Shown piece after piece: positions 17,124 through 26,681 of a stretch of DNA of 64,000 nt. This stretch comes from Rikenella microfusus DSM 15922. Its GTDB lineage: Bacteria > Bacteroidota > Bacteroidia > Bacteroidales > Rikenellaceae. Made by a program: the position numbers and the translations under genes. Each line of letters begins with the position of its first letter. Position 1 is the first letter of the stretch. The notes under the pieces are model-generated. The model saw only the letters and a list, made by a program, of their open reading frames with translations, ran no database searches and had not been told where the DNA came from. Location: positions 1,461,882 to 1,525,881 of the forward strand of contig NZ_KE386488.1 of NCBI RefSeq assembly GCF_000427365.1. Reading direction: 5' to 3'.

Positions 17124-18617
17124 ATGACCCAGCGACAGCCCACCATTTTCCAGTCCGTCATCCCGATCCTCGTCCTGCTGGGACTTATCATGACTACCGT
17201 GCTCGGTACCGGAGCCGACGCCCTGGCCGGAGCCAATCAGCTGTCGCTCCTTGTAGCCTCTGCCGTCGGCGCGGGTATCGCGGTCTATAACCGCGTCCGG
17301 TGGGCCGACATCATGCAGGGCATGGTGCATACCATCAGCGCCTCGTTGCCGGCCATCCTGATCCTGCTGCTGGTCGGGATGCTCTCCGGCAGCTGGATGA
17401 CGAGCGGCGTGATTCCCACCATGATCTATTACGGCCTCGATATTCTGCGGCCGGATTATTTCCTGCCCGCCTGCGTGGTGATTTCGGCCGCCGTGTCCGT
17501 CGCCACCGGCAGTTCGTGGTCCACCATCGCCACCATCGGCGTGGCGCTGATCGGAATCGGGCACGCCCTCGGTTTCGACATGGCCATGACCGCCGGAGCC
17601 ATCATCTCCGGGGCCTATTTCGGGGATAAGGTGTCGCCGTTGAGCGATACGACGAATCTCGCTTCCGCCGTGACGGGCACCGACCTGTTCGTCCATATCC
17701 GTTATATGATGCAGACCACCGTTCCCTCCATTTTGCTGACGCTGGCCGCATTCGCCGTGCTGACCTTCGCCGCGGGGGGCGGCGATGCGGAGGCTTCGGG
17801 GGTGGACGCTTTCCAGAACACCATCGCTTCGACCTACCGCATCAGCCCGCTGTTGCTGCTGATACCCGTGCTGGTGGTCTTTATGATCGTCCGGAAGATT
17901 CCCGCCGTGCCGGTGCTGATGATCGGTTCCCTGATCGCCGTCGGAGCCGCTGCCCTGTTCCAGCAGGAACTGCTGGCGACGCTCACGCCCGACGGTCGTC
18001 TGACGCTGGGGAGCGGATACGAAGTATTGACCCGTTCGCTGTACGGCGAGACTGTGCCGCACACGGGCGACGCGACGGTAGACGATTTGCTGGCTACGGG
18101 CGGAATGGCCGGGATGCTCAATACCGTCTGGCTGATTATTACGGCGATGGTCTTCGGCGGGGTGATGGAGGCGGGCCGTTTCCTCGAACGCATCACCGGC
18201 GCCATCTTGAGCCGTGTCCGTTCCGCCGGCGGGTTGGTGACGACCGCCACCGGCAGCTGCCTGCTTTTCAACCTCACATCGGGCGACCAATACATGTCGA
18301 TCGTGGTACCGGGCAAAATGTTCATCGGAGCGTTCCGGCGCAACGGGTTGCAATCCAGGTTGCTGAGCCGCACGCTCGAGGACGGCGGCACGGCCACCTC
18401 GGTACTGGTGCCGTGGAATACCTGCGGGGCCACGCAAGCCTCCATTCTGGGCGTTCCGACGCTGGTATACCTGCCGTTCGCCTTTTTCTGCTGGCTCAGT
18501 CCCATCGTGACGCTCGCGGTGGCCTGGGCCGGCTGGGGAATCCGGAAACAAGCGCCGTCAGAGGATCAGCCCGATCTCGTCCCCGATCGTGCCGAAACGG
18601 CGGGTAAGGTCCAGTAA
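17124..18617 (+). CDS. nhaC: NhaC-family Na+/H+ antiporter
   Basis: A 497-residue inner-membrane protein with about a dozen hydrophobic segments. The family's conserved core is present: VATGSSWSTIATIGVALIGIG, then AGAIISGAYFGDKVSPLSDTTNLA (shown for its acidic and DTTN residues), and near the end FNLTSGDQYMSIVVPG and TSVLVPWNTCGA. It exchanges Na+ for H+, which fits an organism that also runs a sodium-pumping decarboxylase (58290-62963). The C-terminus overlaps the opposite-strand SAHH-like gene by 60 bases. Confidence 0.88.
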   Translation: MTQRQPTIFQSVIPILVLLGLIMTTVLGTGADALAGANQLSLLVASAVGAGIAVYNRVRWADIMQGMVHTISASLPAILILLLVGMLSGSWMTSGVIPTMIYYGLDILRPDYFLPACVVISAAVSVATGSSWSTIATIGVALIGIGHALGFDMAMTAGAIISGAYFGDKVSPLSDTTNLASAVTGTDLFVHIRYMMQTTVPSILLTLAAFAVLTFAAGGGDAEASGVDAFQNTIASTYRISPLLLLIPVLVVFMIVRKIPAVPVLMIGSLIAVGAAALFQQELLATLTPDGRLTLGSGYEVLTRSLYGETVPHTGDATVDDLLATGGMAGMLNTVWLIITAMVFGGVMEAGRFLERITGAILSRVRSAGGLVTTATGSCLLFNLTSGDQYMSIVVPGKMFIGAFRRNGLQSRLLSRTLEDGGTATSVLVPWNTCGATQASILGVPTLVYLPFAFFCWLSPIVTLAVAWAGWGIRKQAPSEDQPDLVPDRAETAGKVQ

Positions 18618-19607
18618 CCGTTCCTCGATCTCCGGAGGCGGCGTGCAAAATCCGCCCGTTCCGGGATGGCCGGCCAGCCATACGGCGCCTTCGTTGTGCA
18701 GGGCCATCGTCGCTTCGATGTATTTCAGGTGGGTCGGTTCCTCCAGCAGGAAATTCAGCGGTCGTTTCCGTCCCAGCACCCTCGCTTCGGGCACCTCCGT
18801 CCCGAACTCGTCTTCCACTCCCATATTGGCCAGCAACGCTCCCGACCGCTCCAGCACGTCGCCCAGTCCGGCCAATGCTCCCGGGACGCCGGTCGCCGTT
18901 ACCACGGCATACGCGTCTTCCAGTGCGGCGATGACGGCATCGCGATTGCGGTAATCGATCACCCGTTCCGTTACCGCCGCGATCCGAGGCGAGACGGTGG
19001 CCGGATCGGTGACGACCCGGACTCGCGCCCCCATACGCGAGGCGTACAGTACGATTCCCGTTCCCACTTTGCCGCTGCCGAAAACGACCAACGTATGCCC
19101 TTTCCAAGTCCCATATCCCAGCGAGGCCATCGCCCGGAAGTAACTTTCGCCCGTGCCGAGACAGGTTTCGATGCGTTTGATCGTGCCGCTGTCGGCTACG
19201 AAAACCGGTTTCCGTTTGCCTTCGTAACCGGGAACGCCGGAACGGGTCAGCTCCACGTACCCGATTCGGGGTTCGAGGCTGGCGAATGCCGCGGCGCAAT
19301 CGAGGATCAGGTCGAACCTCTCCTGGGAGGTTTCTTCACTTCTCAATGTCGGAATGCCATTCCGTAACAGAAACTCCGCGACGGCCGGGTCATGGGGGAA
19401 TCCTCCGGCCAGACCGACGGTCAGCTTCGCCCCGGCTTTCAATAGCGGGATGTATTTGGAAACAGTGTTTCGGAAAACGGGCGTGGCATCGAGCACGCAC
19501 AGTCCGGCGAGCGGTTTTTCGCGTTCCCACCGTGCGGCCTGGTCGGCCAGCGCCGGATATTCCTCGGGACGGTAGTGGGACTGTATAAACTGTTCGAGGT
19601 TTGTCAT
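18558..19607 (-). CDS. short S-adenosylhomocysteine-hydrolase-like NAD-binding protein
   Basis: A 349-residue protein whose middle has an SAHH-like nucleotide fold: SGTIKRIETCLGTGESYFRA, then HTLVVFGSGKVGTGIVLYASRMGARVRVVTDPA (Rossmann GxGxxG as GSGKVG) and AVVTATGVPGALAG. True SAHH enzymes are about 430-470 residues, so this one is clearly shorter. The C-terminal dimer segment that contributes to NAD binding in SAHH is not recognisable. It may be a dehydrogenase-like relative; the reaction is unknown. The gene stands alone and ends inside nhaC on the other strand. Confidence 0.6.
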   Translation of the reverse strand: MTNLEQFIQSHYRPEEYPALADQAARWEREKPLAGLCVLDATPVFRNTVSKYIPLLKAGAKLTVGLAGGFPHDPAVAEFLLRNGIPTLRSEETSQERFDLILDCAAAFASLEPRIGYVELTRSGVPGYEGKRKPVFVADSGTIKRIETCLGTGESYFRAMASLGYGTWKGHTLVVFGSGKVGTGIVLYASRMGARVRVVTDPATVSPRIAAVTERVIDYRNRDAVIAALEDAYAVVTATGVPGALAGLGDVLERSGALLANMGVEDEFGTEVPEARVLGRKRPLNFLLEEPTHLKYIEATMALHNEGAVWLAGHPGTGGFCTPPPEIEERLLDLTRRFGTIGDEIGLIL

Positions 19608-19683
19608 AACGGTTTTTCGTAGCGGTTAAAGGTAGCGATTTTTACGGTGCGACAGCCTGTGAGGAATCCCGGGTTTGCGCGTA

Positions 19684-19797
19684 TGGTTAATTTGCAGGCC
19701 AAAGCCTGGAGCCAGCGAGGGCGCGACCGCAGGTTGCAGCCCTTCGCCGGGGGGGCTCGGGGCTGACCGCTATGCGGATGATTAACCGTACGGTTAT
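19684..19797. repeat. family B-like repeat remnant, copy B1
   Basis: In the 339-base gap between the SAHH-like gene and tolC, a box ATTAACCGTACGGTTAT ends a GC-rich stretch that starts at GGTTAATTTGC. The payload here (AAAGCCTGGAGCCAGCGAGGG...) does not clearly match payloads alpha, beta or gamma. The rest of the gap up to 19946 has a C-run and no gene. Confidence 0.55.
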
Positions 19798-19946
19798 CTG
19801 TAAATTTATTCTCCCCCCCCTTTGGGCGGGCCGGAGTTTGTCGGCAAAAGGAAGGGTTCGGTCGGCGGATTTCCGTCGCCCGTCTTTATTGTTTGGCGCC
19901 GGTCGGCGTCTTGGATAGGTTTGCGACAGATGAATCATACAAACCT

Positions 19947-21242
19947 ATGAAAAAACTACGCATCCTTATCGGGGCAGCCTGGCTCTGCACGGCAGGGCCG
20001 ATGACGACGGAAGCGGCGCCGTGGACGCTCCGGGAATGCATCGAGTATGCCCGCACCCATAACATACAGGTGCAGTCGGCCGAAGTGTCGAACAGCAGTG
20101 CGGGGATCAATCTGTTACAGGCCAAGGCACAGCAGACCCCGACGCTCTCCTTTTCGACCGGACAGGGTATTTCCCACGGCAAGGAGGACGGAACTTCCTA
20201 TTCGGGCAGTTATTCGCTCAACGCGGGGCTGACGATCTATCAGGGCAGCCGGCTGACCAATACGGTCAGACAACGCGAAATACAGACCCGCAGTACACAG
20301 CTGGAGGTGGCCGTAGCGCGCAACGACATTGAAATTTCGGTGACGGAGGCTTACCTGGCGATCCTCTATGCCAACGAAAACCTCAGGACGATGCAACAGA
20401 CGGTAGAGGCGTCGCAGGCGCAGATGGAACGAACGCGGGCATTGCTGGATGCCGGTTCGGTATCGGTCAGCGACTATGCCCAGATCGAGGCGCAGTACCA
20501 CAGCGACGTTTACGACCGTACGGTGGCCGAGAACACGCTGGCACAGGCCGAGCTGAAACTGAAACAACTGTTGGAACTGGAGCTGGACGACGAATTCGAG
20601 GTCGCTTTCCCGGAGGTGGACGATGCGGACGTGATGGCCGTTATTCCGGATCTGGCCGAAGTCTATGCTTCCGCTACGCAGGCGATGCCGCAGGTGGAGA
20701 GCAGCCGGTTGGAGATCGAGGCGTCCCGGGTGAACGAAAAGATTGCCAGGGGACAGAAATTGCCGACGGTTTCGCTGAGCGCGGCGGTAGGGACGGGAAA
20801 TTTCTCGAACAGCGGTTACTCGTTCTTCAACCAATTGAGCGACAAACTGAACGAGAGCGCGACGGTGAATATCAGCGTCCCGATTTTCAACAATCGGTCG
20901 GCGCGGTCGGCGATCGACCAGGCGCGGCTCGAAACGCGTTCGTCGGAATTGTCGCATGAACAGACACTGAAAGACCTGCTCTCCGAAGTGGAATCGTTGT
21001 GGCAGGATGCCACCTCGGCGCAAAGCCGTTACACGGCGGCAGCCGGGAAACTGAAATCGGCCGAACTGAGTTACCGGCTGGTGCAGGAAAAGTTCGACAG
21101 CGGGATGAAAAATGCGGTCGATCTGCTGACCGAAAAGAATAACTACCTCTCGGCGCAGCAGGAGCTGATCCAGGCGAAGTACCAGTCGGTGCTGTCGCTC
21201 CGGCTGTTGGAATTCTACCGGGGAGGGCGGATCGACCTGTAA
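19947..21242 (+). CDS. TolC-family outer-membrane efflux protein
   Basis: A 431-residue outer-membrane channel subunit. A signal peptide (MKKLRILIGAAWLCTAGPMTTEA) precedes TLRECIEYARTHN, the usual opening of TolC-like proteins in this phylum. Two long heptad-rich helical repeats follow, each with the short beta-strand segment (SYSLNAGLTIYQGSRL and TVNISVPIFNNRSARSAID). The start at 19947 is chosen because the extension to 19893 lacks leader character. Fusion protein, ATPase and permease genes follow on the same strand at 22199-25542, so this is the exit duct of that system, though about 950 bases of repeats lie in between. Confidence 0.88.
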   Translation: MKKLRILIGAAWLCTAGPMTTEAAPWTLRECIEYARTHNIQVQSAEVSNSSAGINLLQAKAQQTPTLSFSTGQGISHGKEDGTSYSGSYSLNAGLTIYQGSRLTNTVRQREIQTRSTQLEVAVARNDIEISVTEAYLAILYANENLRTMQQTVEASQAQMERTRALLDAGSVSVSDYAQIEAQYHSDVYDRTVAENTLAQAELKLKQLLELELDDEFEVAFPEVDDADVMAVIPDLAEVYASATQAMPQVESSRLEIEASRVNEKIARGQKLPTVSLSAAVGTGNFSNSGYSFFNQLSDKLNESATVNISVPIFNNRSARSAIDQARLETRSSELSHEQTLKDLLSEVESLWQDATSAQSRYTAAAGKLKSAELSYRLVQEKFDSGMKNAVDLLTEKNNYLSAQQELIQAKYQSVLSLRLLEFYRGGRIDL

Positions 21243-21439
21243 ACAAATGCGGAAGGCGGATTTCTGCCGGTTCCGGGTCTTAGCCTGCGAATTAAGATAC
21301 GGTTATAATTCCTTTTTCGGCTTTGTGCCTATCCCAGCGAAAGAGTTCTTACCCGAAATGTTCGGCAGTACCGCAAAAGCCGGTGATTTTTCCGAATCGC
21401 ATCAATAAAAATCGCAGGGTTATTCGACAAGGCGAATAT

Positions 21440-21728
21440 CGCCTTCAGGTCGCGCGGGCCTCCGCAGGCTGCGACCCTCGGCAAATAACTGTACGGTTAA
21501 TTGCCATGCTTCCCCTTAGTCAGGCCGGAGCCACCCCCGGCGTAGGCCTGCAAGCAGTCCACGCTGGCTCCGGCTTTGAAATTAATTGTACGGTTAAAAA
21601 CAAGTTTCCGCGTTAGCGGGCGGGCCGGACGCCTCCCCCTCGGGAGGCCCGCATTTCGCCGCTCTACGCGTCGGAAATTGCGACCGCTCCCGGGCGTCCG
21701 GATTTTATAAATAACTGTATGTTTAATA
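21440..21728. repeat. family B repeat array, copy B2 (two modules plus a partial)
   Basis: Family B boxes lie at 21486-21500 (TAACTGTACGGTTAA), 21583-21597 (TAATTGTACGGTTAA) and 21712-21728 (degenerate, ATAACTGTATGTTTAAT). Between the first two is payload beta (GCCGGAGCCA ... TGGCTCCGGC stem). Between the second pair is payload alpha (AAGTTTCCGCGTTAGCGGG... GCCTCCC / GGGAGGC stem). A piece of payload gamma (GGTCGCGCGGGCCTCCGCAG) precedes the first box. No gene is present. Confidence 0.8.
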
Positions 21729-22085
21729 GTATGTCTATCGCCGACGGGCGTTTGTTTTTTCTGCGTCCGCTCATGCCGCGGGGGCACCGGCTTTCCCGGA
21801 CGCCTCATGCCGGCGGGGCACTTACTTTTTTACCTACGGTTTGCCGGCGGCTTCCTCGCGCTGCCTCGCCAAAGTCCGCAAGCGGCCTTTAGGTCTCGGT
21901 ACGCTGTTCGGTTCCTCCTGGCGCCTCGGCCATTCGTGCGAGCCCGATGGCGCTCGGCTGCTGCGTCGGTTGCGCGACCAAAAAAGTAAGCAAAAAAGTC
22001 GCCGGGAATGCGATTCCCCGTTCCCGACTAACGTCGGAACGGAAAATCGCATATTCCCGGGCCGGCAGCCTTTACCTGATAAATG
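21729..22085. repeat. module C repeat with an internal module D
   Basis: The flanks (about 21729-21835 and 21995-22085) match 46890-47124 in inverted orientation, for example CGCCGACGG and a long hairpin with GGGAATGCGATTCCCCGTTCCC. In this copy they are separated by about 145 bases of module D (21838-21980, ending CTGCTGCGTCGGTTG), which the other copy lacks. The remaining bases up to the fusion-protein start at 22199 show nothing. The apparent short frames here follow from the repeats. Confidence 0.7.
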
Positions 22086-22198
22086 AACAGGTAAAAAAGG
22101 TTGGGAACATCTAATCATACGATTTGATTACTGCCCATCTTTATTCTTTATCGTCCTGCGGCAGCAGCATTCGTAACGAAAAAAGTCAAATACCAAAT

Positions 22199-23362
22199 AT
22201 GAAACAGAACCAGAAAATAAAGGGCAAGTCCCTGCTGGCGGCAGCGATGGCCGCAGGACTGGCTTTCGCCTGCTCGCCCGAGGACTCCGGCATGGCTTAC
22301 GAAACCGTAGCCGTCGAACGAGGCACCATCAGCAACAGCGTCATGGCCACGGGAACCATCGAGCCGATTACCGAAGTCGAAGTCGGCACCCAGGTATCCG
22401 GTAAGATTACCAAACTCTACGCCGATTACAACTCCACCGTCAAGGCCGGGCAGCTGCTGGCCGAGCTGGATACCGTCGAACTTCGGGCCACGCTCGATGC
22501 GCGGACGGCCAGCCTCGAAGCGGCGCGGGTCAAATACGAATACCAGCAGAAAAATTACAACCGTATCAAAGGGCTGTTCGAAAAAGGCATGGTCAGTGCG
22601 ACCGACTACGAAGATGCCGAATACGCCTACGAGACCTCGAAAACCGATTACGACATGGCCCTGTCCAACCTGGTGCAGGCCGAGACCAACCTCGGTTACG
22701 CGCGTATCTATTCGCCGATCAACGGCGTGGTGATCTCCCGCGAGGTAGAGGTGGGGCAGACCGTAGCTTCCAGTTTCGAGACCCCGACCCTGTTCACGCT
22801 GGCCGAAGACCTGCGCGAGATGCGGGTGATCGCGGACGTAGACGAAGCCGATATCGGACAGGTGGAAGAGGGACAGGAGGTCAATTTCACGGTGGACGCC
22901 TACCCGGACGATGTGTTCAAGGGTACAGTGACGCAGAAACGCCTGCAAGCCACCGAGGAATCGAACGTGGTGACTTACGAAGTGGTCATCTCCGCCGCCA
23001 ATCCGGACATCAAACTCATTCCGGGCCTGACGGCCAACGTGACGATCTTCACCATGCAGAAACCGGACGTGCTGATCGTCCCGGCCAAAGCGTTCCGCTT
23101 CTCGCCGGACATGGGCGGGAAGACCGCTACGTCCGGGCCGAAACGGGTGTATGTCGATCATGGCGGCAAATTGACGGAAACCCCTGTCAAAACCGGCGTT
23201 TCGGACGGTATCTATACGGAGATCGTCAGCGGCCTGTCCGAAGGCGATTCGGTGGCGGTCGGTTTCAGGATGACGATGCCGGCCGGCATCGACGACGAGG
23301 AGGCCGGCGGCGAACAAAGCCCTTTCATGCCGACGCCTCCGGGGAGGAATAAGAAAAAATAG
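22199..23362 (+). CDS. MacA-like membrane-fusion lipoprotein
   Basis: A 387-residue periplasmic adaptor that links the inner-membrane ABC permease with TolC. The start at 22199 (MKQNQKIKGKSLLAAAMAAG) gives a leader with lipobox AFACSPED. The first lipoyl half (VMATGTIEPITEVEVGTQVSGKI) is followed by a helical hairpin at about 80-150, the second lipoyl half (SPINGVVISREVEVGQTV), a beta-barrel and a membrane-proximal domain. The Ser/Pro-rich C-terminus ends in PGRNKKK. The ATPase and permease genes follow on the same strand. Confidence 0.88.
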   Translation: MKQNQKIKGKSLLAAAMAAGLAFACSPEDSGMAYETVAVERGTISNSVMATGTIEPITEVEVGTQVSGKITKLYADYNSTVKAGQLLAELDTVELRATLDARTASLEAARVKYEYQQKNYNRIKGLFEKGMVSATDYEDAEYAYETSKTDYDMALSNLVQAETNLGYARIYSPINGVVISREVEVGQTVASSFETPTLFTLAEDLREMRVIADVDEADIGQVEEGQEVNFTVDAYPDDVFKGTVTQKRLQATEESNVVTYEVVISAANPDIKLIPGLTANVTIFTMQKPDVLIVPAKAFRFSPDMGGKTATSGPKRVYVDHGGKLTETPVKTGVSDGIYTEIVSGLSEGDSVAVGFRMTMPAGIDDEEAGGEQSPFMPTPPGRNKKK

Positions 23363-23562
23363 ACCGGGCCGGTACCGTACGGGCCGAAAATATGGGCGTC
23401 CGGTCGACGAACGGACGGGTATCGAAAACCCTGGAATGTTCCGCCGGGAGCGGGCGAACGGCATCCGGACGGGTTTTGTCCGGAACGCAACCCGACAGAC
23501 GGAAATAAACTGCCGTGCGGGCCTGTGCGGCAACAGTAACGACCGCATGCAAAGAGTAATTT

Positions 23563-24306
23563 ATGGAAAAAGAGATCATAAAAATCGAGAATATCCGCCG
23601 CGATTTCACGGTGGGGAGCGAAACGGTTCATGCCCTGCGCGGGGTATCGTTTTCGATCCGCGCCGGCGAATTCGTGACCATTATGGGGACCAGCGGTTCT
23701 GGGAAATCGACCATGCTGAACATTCTGGGCTGTCTGGATACCCCCACCTCCGGCGAATATTACCTCGACGGCATTTCGGTGCGGACGATGGGCAAAAACG
23801 ACCGCGCCACGCTGCGTAACCGCAAAATCGGATTCGTGTTCCAGAGTTACAACCTGTTGCCGAAGACCACGGCGCTGGAGAATGTCGAACTGCCGCTGCT
23901 TTATAACCGCGGATTCTCCGCCCGCCAGCGGAAAGAGAAAGCGGAACAGGCTTTGGTCGCGGTGGGGCTGGCCGAACGGATGAGCCACCGGTCGAACCAG
24001 ATGTCCGGCGGTCAGCAGCAGCGCGTGGCCATCGCCCGCGCATTGGTCAACGATCCGGTGATCCTGCTGGCCGACGAAGCGACCGGGAACCTCGACACCC
24101 GGACTTCGTTCGAGATTCTGACCCTTTTCCAGCGTCTCCATGCCGAAGGGCGGACGATTATTTTCGTCACCCACAATCCGGAGCTGGCCGAATTCAGCAG
24201 CCGCAACATCACCCTGCGGGACGGCCGGGTGGTCGCGGATACGCTGAACGGCAATATCCGTTCGGCCCGCGAGGTACTCGAATCGCTGCCCAAAGAGAAC
24301 GACTAA
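23563..24306 (+). CDS. MacB/LolD-type ABC transporter ATP-binding protein
   Basis: A 247-residue ATPase with Walker A GTSGSGKST (42-50), Q-loop VFQSYNLL, signature [15 protein letters not shown] and Walker B VILLADEATGNLDT, with a Thr-His switch (FVTHNPELA). The sequence belongs to the MacB/LolD/FtsE group that powers mechanotransmission permeases. It lies between the fusion protein (200 bases upstream) and the permease (16 bases downstream). Confidence 0.92.
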   Translation: MEKEIIKIENIRRDFTVGSETVHALRGVSFSIRAGEFVTIMGTSGSGKSTMLNILGCLDTPTSGEYYLDGISVRTMGKNDRATLRNRKIGFVFQSYNLLPKTTALENVELPLLYNRGFSARQRKEKAEQALVAVGLAERMSHRSNQMSGGQQQRVAIARALVNDPVILLADEATGNLDTRTSFEILTLFQRLHAEGRTIIFVTHNPELAEFSSRNITLRDGRVVADTLNGNIRSAREVLESLPKEND

Positions 24307-24321
24307 ACCTGACTGTGAACG

Positions 24322-25542
24322 ATGAATTATAAGAATCTGGTGCGCATCGCGCTGCGGGCGCTCAACAACAATAAATTCCGGGGATTCCTCACCATGCTGG
24401 GGATTATCATCGGGGTGGCGTCGGTCATCGCGATGCTGGCCATCGGGCAGGGATCGAAACGAAGTATCCGGGCACAGATTTCGGAAATGGGTTCCAATAT
24501 GATCATGATCCACCCGAAATTCGACCGCGGAGCGGGGGTACGGCTCAGCGCGAGCGACATGCAGTCGCTGAAGCTGACCGATTACCAGGCGATTCTGAAC
24601 GAAAGCACTTGGGTGGCGGCCGTTTCTCCGTCGGTCAATGCCAGCGGGCAGGCGATCTACGGAGCCAACAATACGCCGACTACCGCATACGGTATCAGTC
24701 CGGAGTATCTGGACATCCGTAAATATCAGGTCGGACAGGGGGAGATGTTCACCGAAAGCGATATCCATTCGGCAGCGAAGGTCTGCGTAGTGGGACAAAC
24801 GGTAGTGGACGAGTTGTTCACGAACGGAGAAAGTCCGCTGGGCAAGACGATCCGGTTCGATAAGATCCCGCTGCGCATTGTCGGCGTGCTGACTTCGAAA
24901 GGATACAACTCGATGGGGCAGGATCAGGACGACCTGATTCTGGCCCCCTATACCACCGTCCAGAAACGGATGCTGGCGATCACTTACCTGCAAGGCATTT
25001 TCTGTTCGGCGTTATCCGAAGAGCTGACCGACCGGGCGGTCGAGGAGCTGTCGGACATCCTGCGGCGTACCCATAAATTGTCGGAAACGGCGGAGGACGA
25101 TTTCGAAATCCGTTCGCAGGAGGAGCTGAGTTCGATGCTGAGTTCCACCACGGAGATGATGACGGTGCTGCTGGCCTGTATCGCAGGCATCTCGTTGCTG
25201 GTCGGCGGGATCGGTATCATGAATATCATGTATGTGTCGGTGACCGAACGGACGCGGGAGATCGGCCTGCGGATGTCTATCGGCGCCAAAGGACGGCATA
25301 TCCTGTTCCAATTCCTGATCGAAGCGGTGATTATCAGCGTGATGGGCGGGATTATCGGAGTATTGCTGGGCATAGGGGCTTCGGCGGCGATCAAGTATCT
25401 TGCGGGATGGCCGGTGTATGTACAGGTTTATTCAGTGATTCTTTCGTTCGCGGTCTGCACGGTGACGGGTATCTTTTTCGGTTGGTATCCGGCGCAGAAG
25501 GCGGCCCGGCTCGACCCGATCGAGGCGATCCGGTACGAATGA
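24322..25542 (+). CDS. MacB-type ABC transporter permease (FtsX domain)
   Basis: A 406-residue protein with the MacB layout: one N-terminal membrane helix (MLGIIIGVASVIAMLAIG), a periplasmic domain (about 45-280) and three C-terminal helices of the FtsX domain, including VGGIGIMNIMYVSVTERTREIGLRMSIGAKGRHI, the coupling-helix segment. The end GWYPAQKAARLDPIEAIRYE is the family signature. ATPase and permease are separate genes, whereas E. coli MacB is one fused chain. Substrates could be peptides, lipids or antibiotics and cannot be told from sequence. Confidence 0.92.
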   Translation: MNYKNLVRIALRALNNNKFRGFLTMLGIIIGVASVIAMLAIGQGSKRSIRAQISEMGSNMIMIHPKFDRGAGVRLSASDMQSLKLTDYQAILNESTWVAAVSPSVNASGQAIYGANNTPTTAYGISPEYLDIRKYQVGQGEMFTESDIHSAAKVCVVGQTVVDELFTNGESPLGKTIRFDKIPLRIVGVLTSKGYNSMGQDQDDLILAPYTTVQKRMLAITYLQGIFCSALSEELTDRAVEELSDILRRTHKLSETAEDDFEIRSQEELSSMLSSTTEMMTVLLACIAGISLLVGGIGIMNIMYVSVTERTREIGLRMSIGAKGRHILFQFLIEAVIISVMGGIIGVLLGIGASAAIKYLAGWPVYVQVYSVILSFAVCTVTGIFFGWYPAQKAARLDPIEAIRYE

Positions 25543-25562
25543 TCGTCTCCGGCTAAAAACGG

Positions 25563-25709
25563 ATTAATCGTACGGTTAAAAACAAGTTTCCGCGATAGCG
25601 GGCGGGCCGAACGCCTCCCCCTCGGGAGGCCCGCAACCTTCGTAAACTCGGGGCGGTCTCCCGGGCGCCCGACCCGAATAACCCGAATAAAAAATAACCG
25701 TACGATTAA
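25563..25709. repeat. family B repeat, copy B3 (payload alpha)
   Basis: Boxes ATTAATCGTACGGTTAA (25563-25579) and AATAACCGTACGATTAA (25693-25709) enclose payload alpha: AAGTTTCCGCGATAGCGGG, a GCCTCCCCCTCGGGAGGC hairpin, TCGTAAACTCGGGGCGG and CCGGGCGCCCG. It starts 20 bases after the permease stop. Confidence 0.85.
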
Positions 25710-25748
25710 ATATATGTTTATCCCTGGAGTACATATGACCGGGTAAAA

Positions 25749-25786
25749 AAAGTACCGCACCCCGGAAAACAAGGATGCGGTACTTT
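25749..25786. terminator. bidirectional terminator between the two efflux systems
   Basis: AAAGTACCGCA and TGCGGTACTTT form an 11-bp stem with A- and T-rich flanks. It separates the plus-strand permease from the minus-strand ATPase, so it can end both transcripts. Confidence 0.8.
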
Positions 25787-25809
25787 CCGGAACGACCGGA
25801 TTTCGGCGG

Positions 25810-26520
25810 TTAGAGATTGTTTTTCACGCTCTCCACGATCTGGCCGTCGAGCAGGTTGATGATCCGGTGGGCATACGTCGAATCTCGCTGAGAGTGCGTC
25901 ACCATGATGATCGTCGTCCCCTCGCGGTTCAGTTCCGACAGCAGCGTCATCACCTCCTGGCCGTTCTTCGTGTCCAGGTTACCGGTCGGTTCGTCCGCCA
26001 ATATCAGTTTCGGCTGGGCGACCACGGCGCGGGCGATGGCCACGCGCTGCTGCTGACCTCCGGACAACTGCTGCGGGAAGTGGCCCGCACGGTGGCTGAT
26101 GTTCATGCGCTGAAGGATGTCGTTCACCATCTCTTTCCGTTTCTTGGCCGGAATACGCAGGTAGATCAGCGGCAGTTCCACATTCTCGAAAACGTTCAGT
26201 TCGTCGATCAGGTTGAAGCTCTGGAACACGAAACCGATATTGCCCTTGCGGTACAGCGTGCGTTCCTTCTCCTTGAGCGAACCGACCTCCTTGTCCAGCA
26301 GATAGTATTTCCCCTCCGAAGGATTATCCAACAGCCCAAGGATATTCAGCAAAGTCGATTTGCCGCAACCCGAAGGCCCCATGATCGCGACGAATTCGCC
26401 CGGAGCGACCTCCATGGAGACGTGGTTCAGCGCGACGGTTTCCACCTCTTCCGTACGGAAATATTTGCTTAAGTCTTCGATGCGGAGCATCGGTTCGGTG
26501 TTCTGATTGGTATTTTCCAT
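25810..26520 (-). CDS. ABC transporter ATP-binding protein (LolD/MacB type), second system
   Basis: A 236-residue ATPase with Walker [11 protein letters not shown]-loop VFQSFNLI, signature [14 protein letters not shown], Walker [14 protein letters not shown] and a VTHSQ switch. It pairs with the large permease at 26836-29214. It has its own operator and sigma-54 promoter in the 315-base gap upstream, so it can be expressed together with, but separately from, the rest of the system. Confidence 0.92.
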   Translation of the reverse strand: MENTNQNTEPMLRIEDLSKYFRTEEVETVALNHVSMEVAPGEFVAIMGPSGCGKSTLLNILGLLDNPSEGKYYLLDKEVGSLKEKERTLYRKGNIGFVFQSFNLIDELNVFENVELPLIYLRIPAKKRKEMVNDILQRMNISHRAGHFPQQLSGGQQQRVAIARAVVAQPKLILADEPTGNLDTKNGQEVMTLLSELNREGTTIIMVTHSQRDSTYAHRIINLLDGQIVESVKNNL

Positions 26521-26571
26521 GATTCGTATGAATTGATTGCTTTGTGATTGAACTGTTTGTTACGGTTTAGT

Positions 26572-26587
26572 AGCTTAAATCGTGCCA
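26572..26587 (-). promoter_or_regulatory. predicted sigma-54 (-24/-12) promoter of the ATPase gene
   Basis: On the minus strand the sequence is TGGCACG-ATTT-AAGCT: an exact -24 TGGCACG, with GC of the -12 box at the right spacing. It lies 52 bases before the ATG at 26520. Confidence 0.75.
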
Positions 26588-26642
26588 AAGTAGATAAACT
26601 ACTTAATATCAGCGAATAACAAAAAGAGAAACTTTGTCGGAT

Positions 26643-26681
26643 TGTCTAAAAATTGGACACCGTGTGTCCAATTTTTAGACA
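26643..26681. promoter_or_regulatory. operator for the sigma-54 activator, site 1
   Basis: TGTC-N9-GACA, 5 bases, TGTC-N9-GACA. The whole 39 bases are a perfect palindrome around a 3-base centre. The edge is 56 bases upstream of the -24 box at 26587. The rest of the gap (26682-26835) shows nothing else. Confidence 0.8.
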
